A stretch of DNA of 64,000 bases, taken from Anaerolineales bacterium (GTDB taxonomy: Bacteria > Chloroflexota > Anaerolineae > Anaerolineales > UBA11579). Position 1 is the first letter of the stretch; the number at the start of each line of letters is the position of its first letter. Under the pieces are notes generated by a model. The model worked only from the letters and a program-made list of their open reading frames with translations, was not told the origin of the DNA and ran no database searches. Positions 49,093 through 56,443 of this stretch are shown piece after piece. A program made the position numbers and the translations under genes. The stretch covers positions 389,981-453,980 of the forward strand of contig JAHBVB010000002.1 in assembly GCA_019637805.1 (NCBI GenBank), read 5' to 3'.

Positions 49093-50058
49093 ATGCCGTT
49101 GGTGTTTTGGATCGGACTGGGGCTGGCCATTCTGCTCCTGCTGCTGGGTACCGTAGTGGCCCTGCGCGGTGAAAAGTCCTTGGTGGATCGCCGTCTGGAA
49201 CAATACCTGGATGATGTTTACCAGGACGCCCGGCAAGAGGGCGCCAAGCAAAACAGGGAAGGTGTGCTGGTCAACTGGCTCACCAAGCGCATTGAGCCCA
49301 CCAATTTTGGCGAAAGCACCGCCAGGGAGCTGGCCCGTGCCGATCTCAAGCTGAAGATCGGTGAATACATTGCCCTGATCGTCATCGCTATCGGCCTGAT
49401 GGGTTTGCTGGGTTATCTATTCGGCGGCGGCTCCTGGCTGTTCGGCCTGGTGGGCGCCCTGCTCGGGGCCGGGATCCCGCGCCTCTTTGTGCGCTATCAA
49501 CAGGGCAAGCGTCTGCGCAAATTCGATGAACAGCTGCCAGACATGCTCAATCTAATGGTCAACAGCCTGCGCACAGGCTTCTCGGCCTTGCAGGCTATGG
49601 AAGCGGTCAGCCAGGAAATGCCTTCGCCGATCAGCGACGAATTCCGCCGCGTGGTGCAGGAAATGCAGCTGGGCGTGCCGATGGAAACCGCCCTCGACAA
49701 TTTGCAGCGCAGGATCGCCAGCGGCGACTTGGACCTGGCCATCACGGCGATTAACATCCAACGTGAGGTTGGCGGCAACCTGGCGGAAATTCTGGACACC
49801 ATCTCATACACCATCCGCGAGCGGGTGCGCATGCAGGGCGAGATCCGCGCCACCACCGCCCAGGTGGCCTTTTCCGGCCGCTTTTTGGCGTTTATGCCGC
49901 TGATCATTTCCGGCGTGCTCTGGGCGGTCAACCGCGACTATATGATGGGCTTCTTTGAAGAGCCGGTTATCTGCGGGATCTCGATGCTGATCACTGCCGG
50001 CGTGATGCTGGTGGTTGGCTATGTAGCCCTCACCCGCCTGGCGCAGATTGAGATCTAG
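49093..50058 (+). CDS. tadB: Tad pilus inner-membrane platform protein TadB
   Basis: A 321-residue type II secretion F-domain protein. Hydrophobic segments lie near residues 4-22, 94-135, 270-287 and 298-316; the F-domain core is LPDMLNLMVNSLRTGFSALQAM and DLDLAITAINIQREVGGNLAEIL. The ATG at 49093 is four bases after the cpaF stop codon; a longer frame overlaps cpaF. It pairs with TadC, encoded next, to form the assembly platform. Confidence 0.93.
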   Translation: MPLVFWIGLGLAILLLLLGTVVALRGEKSLVDRRLEQYLDDVYQDARQEGAKQNREGVLVNWLTKRIEPTNFGESTARELARADLKLKIGEYIALIVIAIGLMGLLGYLFGGGSWLFGLVGALLGAGIPRLFVRYQQGKRLRKFDEQLPDMLNLMVNSLRTGFSALQAMEAVSQEMPSPISDEFRRVVQEMQLGVPMETALDNLQRRIASGDLDLAITAINIQREVGGNLAEILDTISYTIRERVRMQGEIRATTAQVAFSGRFLAFMPLIISGVLWAVNRDYMMGFFEEPVICGISMLITAGVMLVVGYVALTRLAQIEI

Positions 50059-50061
50059 CCC

Positions 50062-50994
50062 ATGACTTGGATCGGTCTGCTGATCATCTTCATCATCATT
50101 GCCGCGGCGGTTGCCCTGGTGGTGGTAGGCCTGCGCGACCGCCAGAATTCCGACCCGCTGGCCACCCGGCTGGCTGAATATGCCGCCCGCGGCGAGATCG
50201 CCAGCCTGGAAGAGATCGAGCTCTCGCAGCCCTTCATGGAGCGCGTCGTGTACCCCACGGCGCGGCGTCTGGGCGAATTTGCCCAGCGCTTCACGCCGGC
50301 GCAGGCCATCATTGATGCTCGCCGCCGGTTGGAGATGGCCGGCGCGCCGCGCTGGTTGGAACCCAGCTTGTTCCTCGCCTCGCGCTTCGTCTTTGGCTTT
50401 GGCTTGGGCGGCCTGCTCTTTATGGTCTATTCCATATCCAATGACATCACCTTCAACACAGCGCTGATCATTCTGGCCGCTACCGTAGTAGGTTTCTTCA
50501 TGCCCAACCTACTGGTGGACAGCCGTGTCACCCGCCGCCAGCGCACCATTCTGAACTCCATGCCAGACGCGCTGGACCTGCTCACCATTTCGGTGGAAGC
50601 CGGCCTGGGTTTTGACGCTGCCCTCAAAAAAGTGACCGAGAAGTGGGACAACGAACTTTCCGAAGCCTTCAGCCGCGTGTTACAAGAAGTGCAGCTGGGC
50701 AAATTGCGCCGTGAAGCCTTGCGAGACATGGCCGCCCGGCTCAATCTCTCGGAAATGGACAGCTTTGTAGCCGCCGTGATCCAGAGCGAGCAGTTGGGTG
50801 TCAGCATGTCGCGCGTGCTGCGGGTGCAATCCGATTCCATGCGCATTAAGCGCCGGCAGCGTGCTGAGGAAAGAGCCCAGCAGGCTCCCGTGAAAATGCT
50901 GATGCCGATGGTGCTGCTGATCTTCCCTACGATCGTGATTTTGCTGATGGGTCCTGCCGTGCTGCAGATCATGCGCTCCGGCATCGGCTTCTAA
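50062..50994 (+). CDS. tadC: Tad pilus inner-membrane platform protein TadC
   Basis: A 310-residue F-domain membrane protein, partner of TadB. It has an N-terminal helix (residues 3-22), two central helices (about 100-150), the F-domain SMPDALDLLTISVEAGLGFDAALKKV, and a C-terminal helix. It starts three bases after tadB. It is the last pilus gene of the run: no secretin (CpaC/RcpA), TadD, TadE/F or prepilin peptidase gene follows. The missing secretin fits a single-membrane cell. Confidence 0.93.
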   Translation: MTWIGLLIIFIIIAAAVALVVVGLRDRQNSDPLATRLAEYAARGEIASLEEIELSQPFMERVVYPTARRLGEFAQRFTPAQAIIDARRRLEMAGAPRWLEPSLFLASRFVFGFGLGGLLFMVYSISNDITFNTALIILAATVVGFFMPNLLVDSRVTRRQRTILNSMPDALDLLTISVEAGLGFDAALKKVTEKWDNELSEAFSRVLQEVQLGKLRREALRDMAARLNLSEMDSFVAAVIQSEQLGVSMSRVLRVQSDSMRIKRRQRAEERAQQAPVKMLMPMVLLIFPTIVILLMGPAVLQIMRSGIGF

Positions 50995-51017
50995 AACATC
51001 CCCCGGGACTATCCATT

Positions 51018-51749
51018 TTGAGGGGCGCCTTTCGCAGAGCTGGGACCACCGTGCTGGACTGGCTCTTCCCGCCGCGTTGCCTGGGCTGTGGCGCGCTGGG
51101 TGGTCCGTGGTGCTCGGCCTGCGACCAGCGCACCCACTGGCTGCGCGCGCCGCTCTGCGCCCATTGCGGGCTTCCGTCTGCCGAACAGGCGGCAAGCTGT
51201 GAGGCCTGCCGGGTCAATCACTATCGCTTCACTTCGGCGCGTTCATTGGCGCCTTATGCCGCTGAGCTGCGCCAAGCATTGCTGGCCTTCAAACGCCAGC
51301 AGAACATGGCCCTGGCGCAGATCTTTGCCGCCAAGCTGCAGCTGCTCTATCAGCAGCAAGCCTGGCAGGCAGACCTTGTGCTGCCCGTGCCTTTGGATGC
51401 CCAACGGGAGGCCCAGCGCGGCTTCAACCAGGCGGGCTTGCTGGCCGGGCCGCTTGCCCAGGGTTTGGGTCTGCCGCTCCCGGCCGGCGCGCTGCGGCGC
51501 AAGCCCGGCGCAAAGGTTCAGCACCGGTTGACCGCTGCGCAGCGCTGGCAGAACTTACAAGGGACATTTGTTGCAGACAAACAGGCAATCTTGGGGACGC
51601 ACGTGCTTCTGGTGGATGATATTATGACTACAGGAGCTACAGCACAAGCGATCTCGCTGGCTTTGCTGGAAGCCGGCGCTGCACAAGTGTATGTCCTCAC
51701 GGTGGGGCGCTCGCTCTTCCAAGACCACCAGGCGAATTTGGTAAGATAG
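51018..51749 (+). CDS. comF: ComF family phosphoribosyltransferase-like protein
   Basis: A 243-residue ComF/GntX-family protein. Two CxxC pairs near the N-terminus (CLGCG, CSAC and CAHCG, CEAC) form a zinc ribbon, and the C-terminal domain has the PRPP loop VLLVDDIMTTGATA. VLPVPLDAQREAQRGFNQA is also a family hallmark. ComF is needed for DNA uptake in naturally competent bacteria, but many family members are in non-competent species. It starts with TTG at 51018. Confidence 0.92.
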   Translation: MRGAFRRAGTTVLDWLFPPRCLGCGALGGPWCSACDQRTHWLRAPLCAHCGLPSAEQAASCEACRVNHYRFTSARSLAPYAAELRQALLAFKRQQNMALAQIFAAKLQLLYQQQAWQADLVLPVPLDAQREAQRGFNQAGLLAGPLAQGLGLPLPAGALRRKPGAKVQHRLTAAQRWQNLQGTFVADKQAILGTHVLLVDDIMTTGATAQAISLALLEAGAAQVYVLTVGRSLFQDHQANLVR

Positions 51750-51775
51750 CTCCCTATTCCGGCAAGGAGGCTGAC

Positions 51776-52336
51776 ATGACCACAGTGGTTGATATTTCCG
51801 CAAAAGACTTCCAGGTAGACGACACCTTGCGCGATTACGTCAGCTCGCGCGCAGAGAAGTTGGACCGTTATCTGCCCGATGTTGAGGACGTCAAAGTGGA
51901 CCTGGCTCACCGCAAAGCGGCCAAAGCCGCCGGTGACCGCTATAAAGCTCAGATCACCCTGCGCGGCGCCAGCTTTGTACTGCGTGCCGAGGAAAATTCC
52001 GACCAGCCCAGCAACGCCTTTGACCTGGCCTTGGAAAAGATCCAGCGCCAGATGGAACGCTACAAGGGCAAGCGCCAGGGCAACAAGAGCGCCCAGCCCG
52101 TGCTTGCCGACCAGGAACTGGCCGAATTTGAGATCGAGGACGAGCCGCTGAGCGAGATCGTCCGTCAGAAACGCTTTCTCTTGCACCCCATGTCGCCCGC
52201 CGAAGCGATGGAGCAGATGCGCCTGCTGGGGCACAACAACTTCTTCGTCTTCTACAATATGGATGCCAATGGCGTCAGCGTGCTCTACCGGCGCGGCGAC
52301 GACAGCTACGGCCTGATTGACACCGAGATCGCCTGA
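51776..52336 (+). CDS. hpf: Ribosome hibernation promoting factor, long form
   Basis: A 186-residue long-form HPF. The N-terminal domain (residues 1-100; VDISAKDFQVDDTLRDYVSSRAEKL) binds the 30S decoding region; the C-terminal domain (about 128-186; IVRQKRFLLHPMSPAEAMEQM, NNFFVFYNMD) dimerises to make 100S ribosomes. AAGGAGG precedes the ATG. Confidence 0.95.
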   Translation: MTTVVDISAKDFQVDDTLRDYVSSRAEKLDRYLPDVEDVKVDLAHRKAAKAAGDRYKAQITLRGASFVLRAEENSDQPSNAFDLALEKIQRQMERYKGKRQGNKSAQPVLADQELAEFEIEDEPLSEIVRQKRFLLHPMSPAEAMEQMRLLGHNNFFVFYNMDANGVSVLYRRGDDSYGLIDTEIA

Positions 52337-52359
52337 AAATCTCGGACGAGAGGAATTGA

Positions 52360-52983
52360 ATGAGTAAAAAAGTCTATGAGGCTGCGCGCCTATTGGAAAA
52401 CGGCTTTGACGCCGAGTCGATCGAACAGGCTGTGGAGAGCATTCTGAATGCGGTGGGCGAAGACCCGCAACGTGAAGGTCTGCGAAAAACGCCGCACCGC
52501 GTGGCCGGAGCCTACAAGGAGCTGCTGGCCGGCTACCGCACCGACCCCGTCAAGCTGATCAATGAGGCACTCTTTGACGTGGACTACGATGACATGGTGC
52601 TGGTGCGCGACATTGAATTCTTCAGCTTATGTGAGCACCATATGCTGCCTTTTATGGGGCGGGCGCATGTGGCTTATATCCCCAGCGGCAAAGTCATCGG
52701 CCTCTCTAAGATCCCGCGGATCGTGGATATGTTTTCCCGCCGCCTGCAGGTGCAGGAGCGGCTGACGCGTGAGATCGCCGATTTCCTGTGCCAGGCGCTT
52801 AACCCGCTCGGGGCGGGCGTGGTGGTGGAAGGGCTGCATATGTGCTCCATGATGCGCGGCGTGAAAAAGCATGACGCGCGCATGACCACCTCCACCATGG
52901 TGGGCAGCTTCCGCAGCAATCCGATCACTCGCCAGGAATTTTTGGACAGCATTTCACGCGGCGCGCAGCCGCTGCACTTCTAA
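52360..52983 (+). CDS. folE: GTP cyclohydrolase I
   Basis: A 207-residue enzyme that converts GTP to dihydroneopterin triphosphate, first step of folate synthesis. The zinc and active-site segments are [12 protein letters not shown] (Cys and His ligands) and [16 protein letters not shown] (second Cys). [10 protein letters not shown] is typical. AGAGGAATTGA precedes the ATG. Later folate genes (folB, folK and a FolM-like reductase) lie 300 bases away on the opposite strand. Confidence 0.96.
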   Translation: MSKKVYEAARLLENGFDAESIEQAVESILNAVGEDPQREGLRKTPHRVAGAYKELLAGYRTDPVKLINEALFDVDYDDMVLVRDIEFFSLCEHHMLPFMGRAHVAYIPSGKVIGLSKIPRIVDMFSRRLQVQERLTREIADFLCQALNPLGAGVVVEGLHMCSMMRGVKKHDARMTTSTMVGSFRSNPITRQEFLDSISRGAQPLHF

Positions 52984-53062
52984 AAACTGTAGGTTTGCTG
53001 CGCTTGTGCGTGTTTGCAGTTTTGTGCAATAATGGGCCACCTTGAAGCTAGCAGAGGCACAA

Positions 53063-53224
53063 ATGGACAAGCGCATCAATAAAGCGGAAAAAGGGCAGGC
53101 CATGGTGGAATATGCCCTTCTGTTTGTGCTGATTGCTTTGTTTGTAATTGGCGGCTTCACCTTGCTCAGCAGCACGATGGGCAATGTGCTGCAAAACCTG
53201 GTGGATTTTCTGCCCTCCCCCTAG
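53063..53224 (+). CDS. Second Flp-type pilin, away from the Tad locus
   Basis: A 53-residue prepilin with the same layout as the pilin at 44961-45119: predicted cleavage after Gly11 (NKAEKG), then QAMVEYALLFVLIALFVIGG with Glu at +5. The start at 53063 (MDKRINK) has AGAGG upstream; a longer in-frame start at 53042 is less likely. It lies alone between folE and the folate operon, 8 kb from the main locus, and may be a minor pilin or an alternative major pilin. Confidence 0.87.
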   Translation: MDKRINKAEKGQAMVEYALLFVLIALFVIGGFTLLSSTMGNVLQNLVDFLPSP

Positions 53225-53238
53225 TTGGCTATGAAGCG

Positions 53239-53269
53239 AACGGGCCGCTAGTCTATAGCGGCCCGTTTT
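53239..53269. terminator. Terminator between the second pilin and folK
   Basis: A 10-bp stem (53241-53250 with 53256-53265) followed by TTTTAGTTT on the plus strand. It overlaps the stop codon of the convergent folK gene. Confidence 0.8.
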
Positions 53270-53727
53270 AGTTTAACCTCACGGCCTAAGTCCGCCGAGA
53301 TCTGACGCAGGTTCAGGCCGCTGCGCGGCTCCACCAGTTCCGGGGCGCACTCGGCCAGTGGAATGGCCAGATGCGCCCGCGTCCAGATTTCGAAGTCCAA
53401 TACCTGGTCTCCATAGACCAAGATGTCAATATCCATGCTGCGCGGAGCGAACTTGTCTGCCGTGCGCTGCCGGCCTAGTTCGGCCTCCAGTGGATGCAGC
53501 ACTTGCGTCCTCAGCGCTTCGGCGGGCAGGTTGGTGGCTACCGTCAGCGCCGCGTTGAGAAAATCAGGTCCCTCCGAGCCGACCGCCGGGAATTGCCACA
53601 CGCCGGAGACGCAGCGCACATCCAGGCGTTCCCGCAGTGCCGCAATCGCCAGGAGCATGTGGCGCTCTGGCTCGATGTTGGAGCCCAGCCCCAGATGAAC
53701 GATGTGCTCATTCCCGGCTGCGTTCAA
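53248..53727 (-). CDS. folK: 2-amino-4-hydroxy-6-hydroxymethyldihydropteridine pyrophosphokinase
   Basis: A 159-residue HPPK that pyrophosphorylates hydroxymethyldihydropterin. LGLGSNIEPERHM, RTADKFAPRSMDIDIL and YGDQVL are the pterin- and ATP-binding motifs. The TTG at 53727 is chosen because GGGAG lies 6 bases upstream; a TTG at 53751 is also possible. Either start lies inside the end of folB, so the two are coupled. Confidence 0.93.
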   Translation of the reverse strand: MNAAGNEHIVHLGLGSNIEPERHMLLAIAALRERLDVRCVSGVWQFPAVGSEGPDFLNAALTVATNLPAEALRTQVLHPLEAELGRQRTADKFAPRSMDIDILVYGDQVLDFEIWTRAHLAIPLAECAPELVEPRSGLNLRQISADLGREVKLKRAAID

Positions 53728-54061
53728 TCTCCACTCCCACGGACTGGGCAAAGCGCACTGCGCCGGGTTTCTCTACGCGCACTTTAACGCTCAAGGCGCC
53801 GGGTTCTTCTAGGCACAGCGCGGCAATGTCTGCCGCCAGGGCTTCCACGGTCAGGCGCGCAGCGCGTTCAGTATGTGCCATGACCTTCTTGCTTACCGTG
53901 CGATAGTTCACGCAATCCTCAATCGCATCGCTCTGTCCGGCTGCGTGCAGGTCGGCGCCGATCTCGATATTGATCAGGATGTCCTGCGGGTGCTCGCGCT
54001 CCCAGTCGTTGATGCCGATGATGCCGCGCACCAACAGGTCTTTGATGATGACTTTATCCAT
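53708..54061 (-). CDS. folB: Dihydroneopterin aldolase
   Basis: A 117-residue FolB enzyme that releases glycolaldehyde from dihydroneopterin. DKVIIKDLLVRGIIGINDWERE at the N-terminus and the CVNYRTVSKKVMAHTE segment are typical, with a conserved Lys near the C-terminus (VRVEKPGAV). It shares one base with the stop codon of the upstream reductase gene (TAATG) and overlaps folK. Confidence 0.94.
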   Translation of the reverse strand: MDKVIIKDLLVRGIIGINDWEREHPQDILINIEIGADLHAAGQSDAIEDCVNYRTVSKKVMAHTERAARLTVEALAADIAALCLEEPGALSVKVRVEKPGAVRFAQSVGVEIERSRE

Positions 54062-54789
54062 TAGACAAGATGCCTTCCACCGTCCAGGTGAATGATGTCT
54101 CCGGTGATGTAACCCGGGCCAGTCAGCAAAAAGCGCAGCGTCTGGCCCACTTCGTCCAGCTCTGCCCAGCGTCCGGCCGGGGTTTGGTCGATCAGCTTGG
54201 GCGCCGCGCCGCCGTCCGCCGGGGGCAGGATCGCCCCGAGGGCGATGCCGTTGACCGTTACCTGTGGTGCCATGGCCACCGCCAGTGAGCGGGTCAGGGC
54301 CGCCAGGCCCGCCTTGCTGATCGTATAGGGCAGATGGTCGGCGGCGGGGCGCAGGGCGCGCCAGTCCAAAATGTTCACGATGCGACCGGGCTGCTGTGCG
54401 GGCAGGCCGCGCCAGAAAGCCTGGCTGAGCAAAAAGGGCGCGCTGAGGTTGAGGTCCAGGTGGCGCTGCCAGGCGGACAAGTCGCTGCTGTCCAGATCCA
54501 GGTCTTCGAAAATGGCGGCGCTGTTCACCAGGCCGTACAGCGGGCCAAATTTTCTGGCGCGCGGCACCAGCTCGCCGGCTTGCTGCAAGTCGCCCAGGTC
54601 GGCCTGCAGCATATGCACTGTGACACCTGTGGCGCTCAGCTCTGCTTGCAGCGCCTCTGCCTTTTCAGCCGAGCTGTGGTAGTGCAGCACTAGGTTGCCG
54701 CCCGCGGCCGCCACCGCCCGGGCCAGGGCGGCGCCGACGCGCACCGCGCCGCCGGTGACCAGCACCAGTTTGCCTTCCAAACTATCCAT
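54061..54789 (-). CDS. Short-chain reductase, FolM/pteridine-reductase-like
   Basis: A 242-residue SDR protein. The cofactor loop TGGAVRVG fits the TGxxxRxG pattern of pteridine reductases (PTR1 and FolM) in place of the common TGxxxGxG, followed by LHYHSSAEKAEAL, and the active-site YTISKAG has the Tyr-x-x-x-Lys pair. It is first in an operon with folB and folK, so reduction of dihydropterin or dihydrofolate is likely. Whether it replaces dihydrofolate reductase here is unknown. The ATG follows a TAGAAT box by 7 bases. Confidence 0.87.
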   Translation of the reverse strand: MDSLEGKLVLVTGGAVRVGAALARAVAAAGGNLVLHYHSSAEKAEALQAELSATGVTVHMLQADLGDLQQAGELVPRARKFGPLYGLVNSAAIFEDLDLDSSDLSAWQRHLDLNLSAPFLLSQAFWRGLPAQQPGRIVNILDWRALRPAADHLPYTISKAGLAALTRSLAVAMAPQVTVNGIALGAILPPADGGAAPKLIDQTPAGRWAELDEVGQTLRFLLTGPGYITGDIIHLDGGRHLV

Positions 54790-54796
54790 GGCTTGT

Positions 54797-54802
54797 ATTC
54801 TA
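54797..54802 (-). promoter_or_regulatory. -10 box directly upstream of the folate operon
   Basis: TAGAAT on the minus strand ends 7 bases before the ATG at 54789. No ribosome binding site is present. Confidence 0.5.
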
Positions 54803-54873
54803 CCTGTCGCCGTCAGGGATTAAGAACAAGTTAAAGGCCCGCCGATAGCGAGAGGCTGCGCGTTTGGCAGGGT

Positions 54874-54879
54874 TAACAT
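54874..54879 (+). promoter_or_regulatory. -10-like box directly upstream of the thioredoxin-like lipoprotein gene
   Basis: TAACAT ends 7 bases before the GTG at 54887, with no ribosome binding site. A weaker example of the leaderless layout. Confidence 0.4.
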
Positions 54880-54886
54880 CTGAGCA

Positions 54887-55384
54887 GTGAGTAATTTTGT
54901 GAACAACCGGCGCATCAATCCCCAGATCCTCTTGCCTTTTGTGGCCTTGGCTTTGCTCAGTGCTTGTGCGGGCGCGGCAGAGCTCTCCTTTGAGGATCTC
55001 AACATCCCCTCCAGTCAGTCTACCGCCACCGAGGAACTGCCGCGTATCCCCATGGGCAGCTCCGCTTTCCGGGCTGATGACCCGGCTGCGGTGCGGTTGG
55101 ACAGCGGGCGGGTGCAGCTGATCGAGTTTTTTGCCTACTGGTGTTCCACCTGTAAGGCGATGGCGCCCACCGTGCATGGCTTGGAAGACTTGTATGGCGA
55201 CCGCATGACCTTCACCTACCTGGACCGGGACGATCCGGCCACCCAATCGCTGCGCAGCCAGCTGGGCTACGTATACCAGCCGCATTTCTTCCTGCTGGGG
55301 CCTGAGGGCAGCCTGCTAGGGCAGTGGCGCGGGTACGTTGAGGGTGAAACCCTGCAGCAAGCCATCCTGCAAGCGATTGAATAA
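54887..55384 (+). CDS. Thioredoxin-fold lipoprotein
   Basis: A 165-residue exported protein. The lipobox ALLSAC (Cys27) predicts membrane anchoring; residues about 70-165 are a thioredoxin fold with the redox motif YWCSTCKAM. The YQPHFFLLGPEG cis-Pro region replaces the usual Pro pattern of TlpA. A role in disulfide reduction or protein repair outside the membrane fits the downstream copper and ccdA/tlpA genes. It starts with GTG at 54887; a strong terminator follows. Confidence 0.85.
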   Translation: MSNFVNNRRINPQILLPFVALALLSACAGAAELSFEDLNIPSSQSTATEELPRIPMGSSAFRADDPAAVRLDSGRVQLIEFFAYWCSTCKAMAPTVHGLEDLYGDRMTFTYLDRDDPATQSLRSQLGYVYQPHFFLLGPEGSLLGQWRGYVEGETLQQAILQAIE

Positions 55385-55403
55385 CTGAATGGCTGCTGAT
55401 GAG

Positions 55404-55431
55404 AAAGCCTGGCCGTAAGGCCAGGCTTTTT
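55404..55431 (+). terminator. Rho-independent terminator of the thioredoxin-like gene
   Basis: An 11-bp stem (AAAGCCTGGCC/GGCCAGGCTTT, loop GTAA) followed by TT. It separates this gene from the csoR promoter. Confidence 0.85.
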
Positions 55432-55437
55432 GCTTGC

Positions 55438-55495
55438 TTGACAAACCACTCTTGAAGGGAGTATCATCTCGGATACCCATACCCCCTGGGGGTAT
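55438..55495 (+). promoter_or_regulatory. csoR promoter with CsoR-type palindromic operator
   Basis: TTGACA (55438-55443), an 18-base spacer and TATCAT (55462-55467) form the promoter. The 17-bp palindrome ATACCCCC-T-GGGGGTAT (55479-55495), just after the predicted start, matches the G-tract operators bound by copper-free CsoR. Copper would release the repressor and open the whole operon. Confidence 0.85.
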
Positions 55496-55506
55496 TAGGA
55501 GGCCCA

Positions 55507-55779
55507 ATGCACCATAGCGATCAAACCAAACGCCGGCTCAAGACCATCGAGGGCCAGATCCGCGGCATCCAGCGCATGCTGGACGACGGTGTCTACTGCA
55601 TCGACATTGTGCGCCAGGTGCAGGCGGCCCAGGCCGCGCTGGGCAAGGTCAGCCAGATGGTGCTTGAGGAGCACATGCATTCTTGCATGGTCTCTGCCAT
55701 CCGCGGCGATGACCCAGACGAGCGCGAGCGTGTTCTCAGTGAAATTGCCGAAGTCTATGCGGCGGCCACCAAAAACTAA
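55507..55779 (+). CDS. csoR: CsoR-family copper-sensing repressor
   Basis: A 90-residue all-helical repressor. The Cu(I) ligands Cys31, His56 and Cys60 have exactly the 25 and 4 spacing of CsoR, which sets it apart from RcnR and FrmR relatives. RRLKTIEGQIRGIQRML is the DNA-binding helix region. AGGAGG is next to the operator palindrome. It controls its own gene and likely copZ, the cytochrome and both copper ATPases downstream. Confidence 0.95.
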   Translation: MHHSDQTKRRLKTIEGQIRGIQRMLDDGVYCIDIVRQVQAAQAALGKVSQMVLEEHMHSCMVSAIRGDDPDERERVLSEIAEVYAAATKN

Positions 55780-55808
55780 TCCCATTCCCCACATCTAAAG
55801 GAGATGTC

Positions 55809-56015
55809 ATGAATACTGTTGTCTACACTGTCCCCAAGATCCACTGCGCCAACTGCGTCCACACCGTGGAAACTGAGCTTTCGGAACTGCCCGGTGTGGA
55901 AAGCGTTAAAGCCAACAATGTTGACCAAAAGGTCATGGTCAGCTTCGATGCCCCGGCCAGTGACGACCAGATTCGCGCGGCTCTGGCTGAGATCAATTAC
56001 CCGGCTGAAGCCTAA
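55809..56015 (+). CDS. copZ: Copper chaperone (heavy-metal-associated domain)
   Basis: A 68-residue HMA-domain protein with the Cu(I)-binding motif HCANCV. It would carry copper to the P-type ATPases. AAGGAG precedes the ATG. It shares one base with the start of the cytochrome gene (TAATG). Confidence 0.93.
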   Translation: MNTVVYTVPKIHCANCVHTVETELSELPGVESVKANNVDQKVMVSFDAPASDDQIRAALAEINYPAEA

Positions 56016-56443
56016 TGTCCGCTGACAAGCGCGAACAGCCAGCGCGGTCACGCGTCTGGCTGTTCGCCAGCTTGTTCCTGCTGGTGGCGATACTGCTGGT
56101 CGCTTGTGCAGATCAGCCGGAACCTTTGGCCTCTGCCGCCCAACTGCAGTTGGGTGAGCAGGTCTACGCGCAGACTTGTGCGGTTTGCCACGGCGACCGC
56201 GGCCAGGGGCATGTCCTGCCCGCCGCCCCGGCGCTGGATGACAGCGAACACGCTTGGCACCACCCAGATGCTCAAATCCAGCAGCTGATCGTGCTGGGCG
56301 GCCCCACCATGCCGGCGCTCGGCGGCCAGCTCAACCACGAGGAAGTGGTGGCGGTGATCCGCTACATCCAGACCTGGTGGACCCCCGAGCAGCTGCAAGC
56401 TCAACAGGAATTCAGCCACCAGTACCCGCTGCGTGAACCATGA
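56015..56443 (+). CDS. Membrane-anchored cytochrome c
   Basis: A 142-residue protein with a hydrophobic N-terminal segment ending in LLVAC (lipobox-like) and one c-type haem motif, CAVCH, followed by TMPALGG (likely Met ligand). It is translationally coupled on both sides (TAATG with copZ, ATGA with the first ATPase), so it belongs to the copper regulon. A role in copper or electron transfer outside the membrane is inferred; CcdA, encoded downstream, is needed to mature such cytochromes. Confidence 0.88.
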   Translation: MSADKREQPARSRVWLFASLFLLVAILLVACADQPEPLASAAQLQLGEQVYAQTCAVCHGDRGQGHVLPAAPALDDSEHAWHHPDAQIQQLIVLGGPTMPALGGQLNHEEVVAVIRYIQTWWTPEQLQAQQEFSHQYPLREP

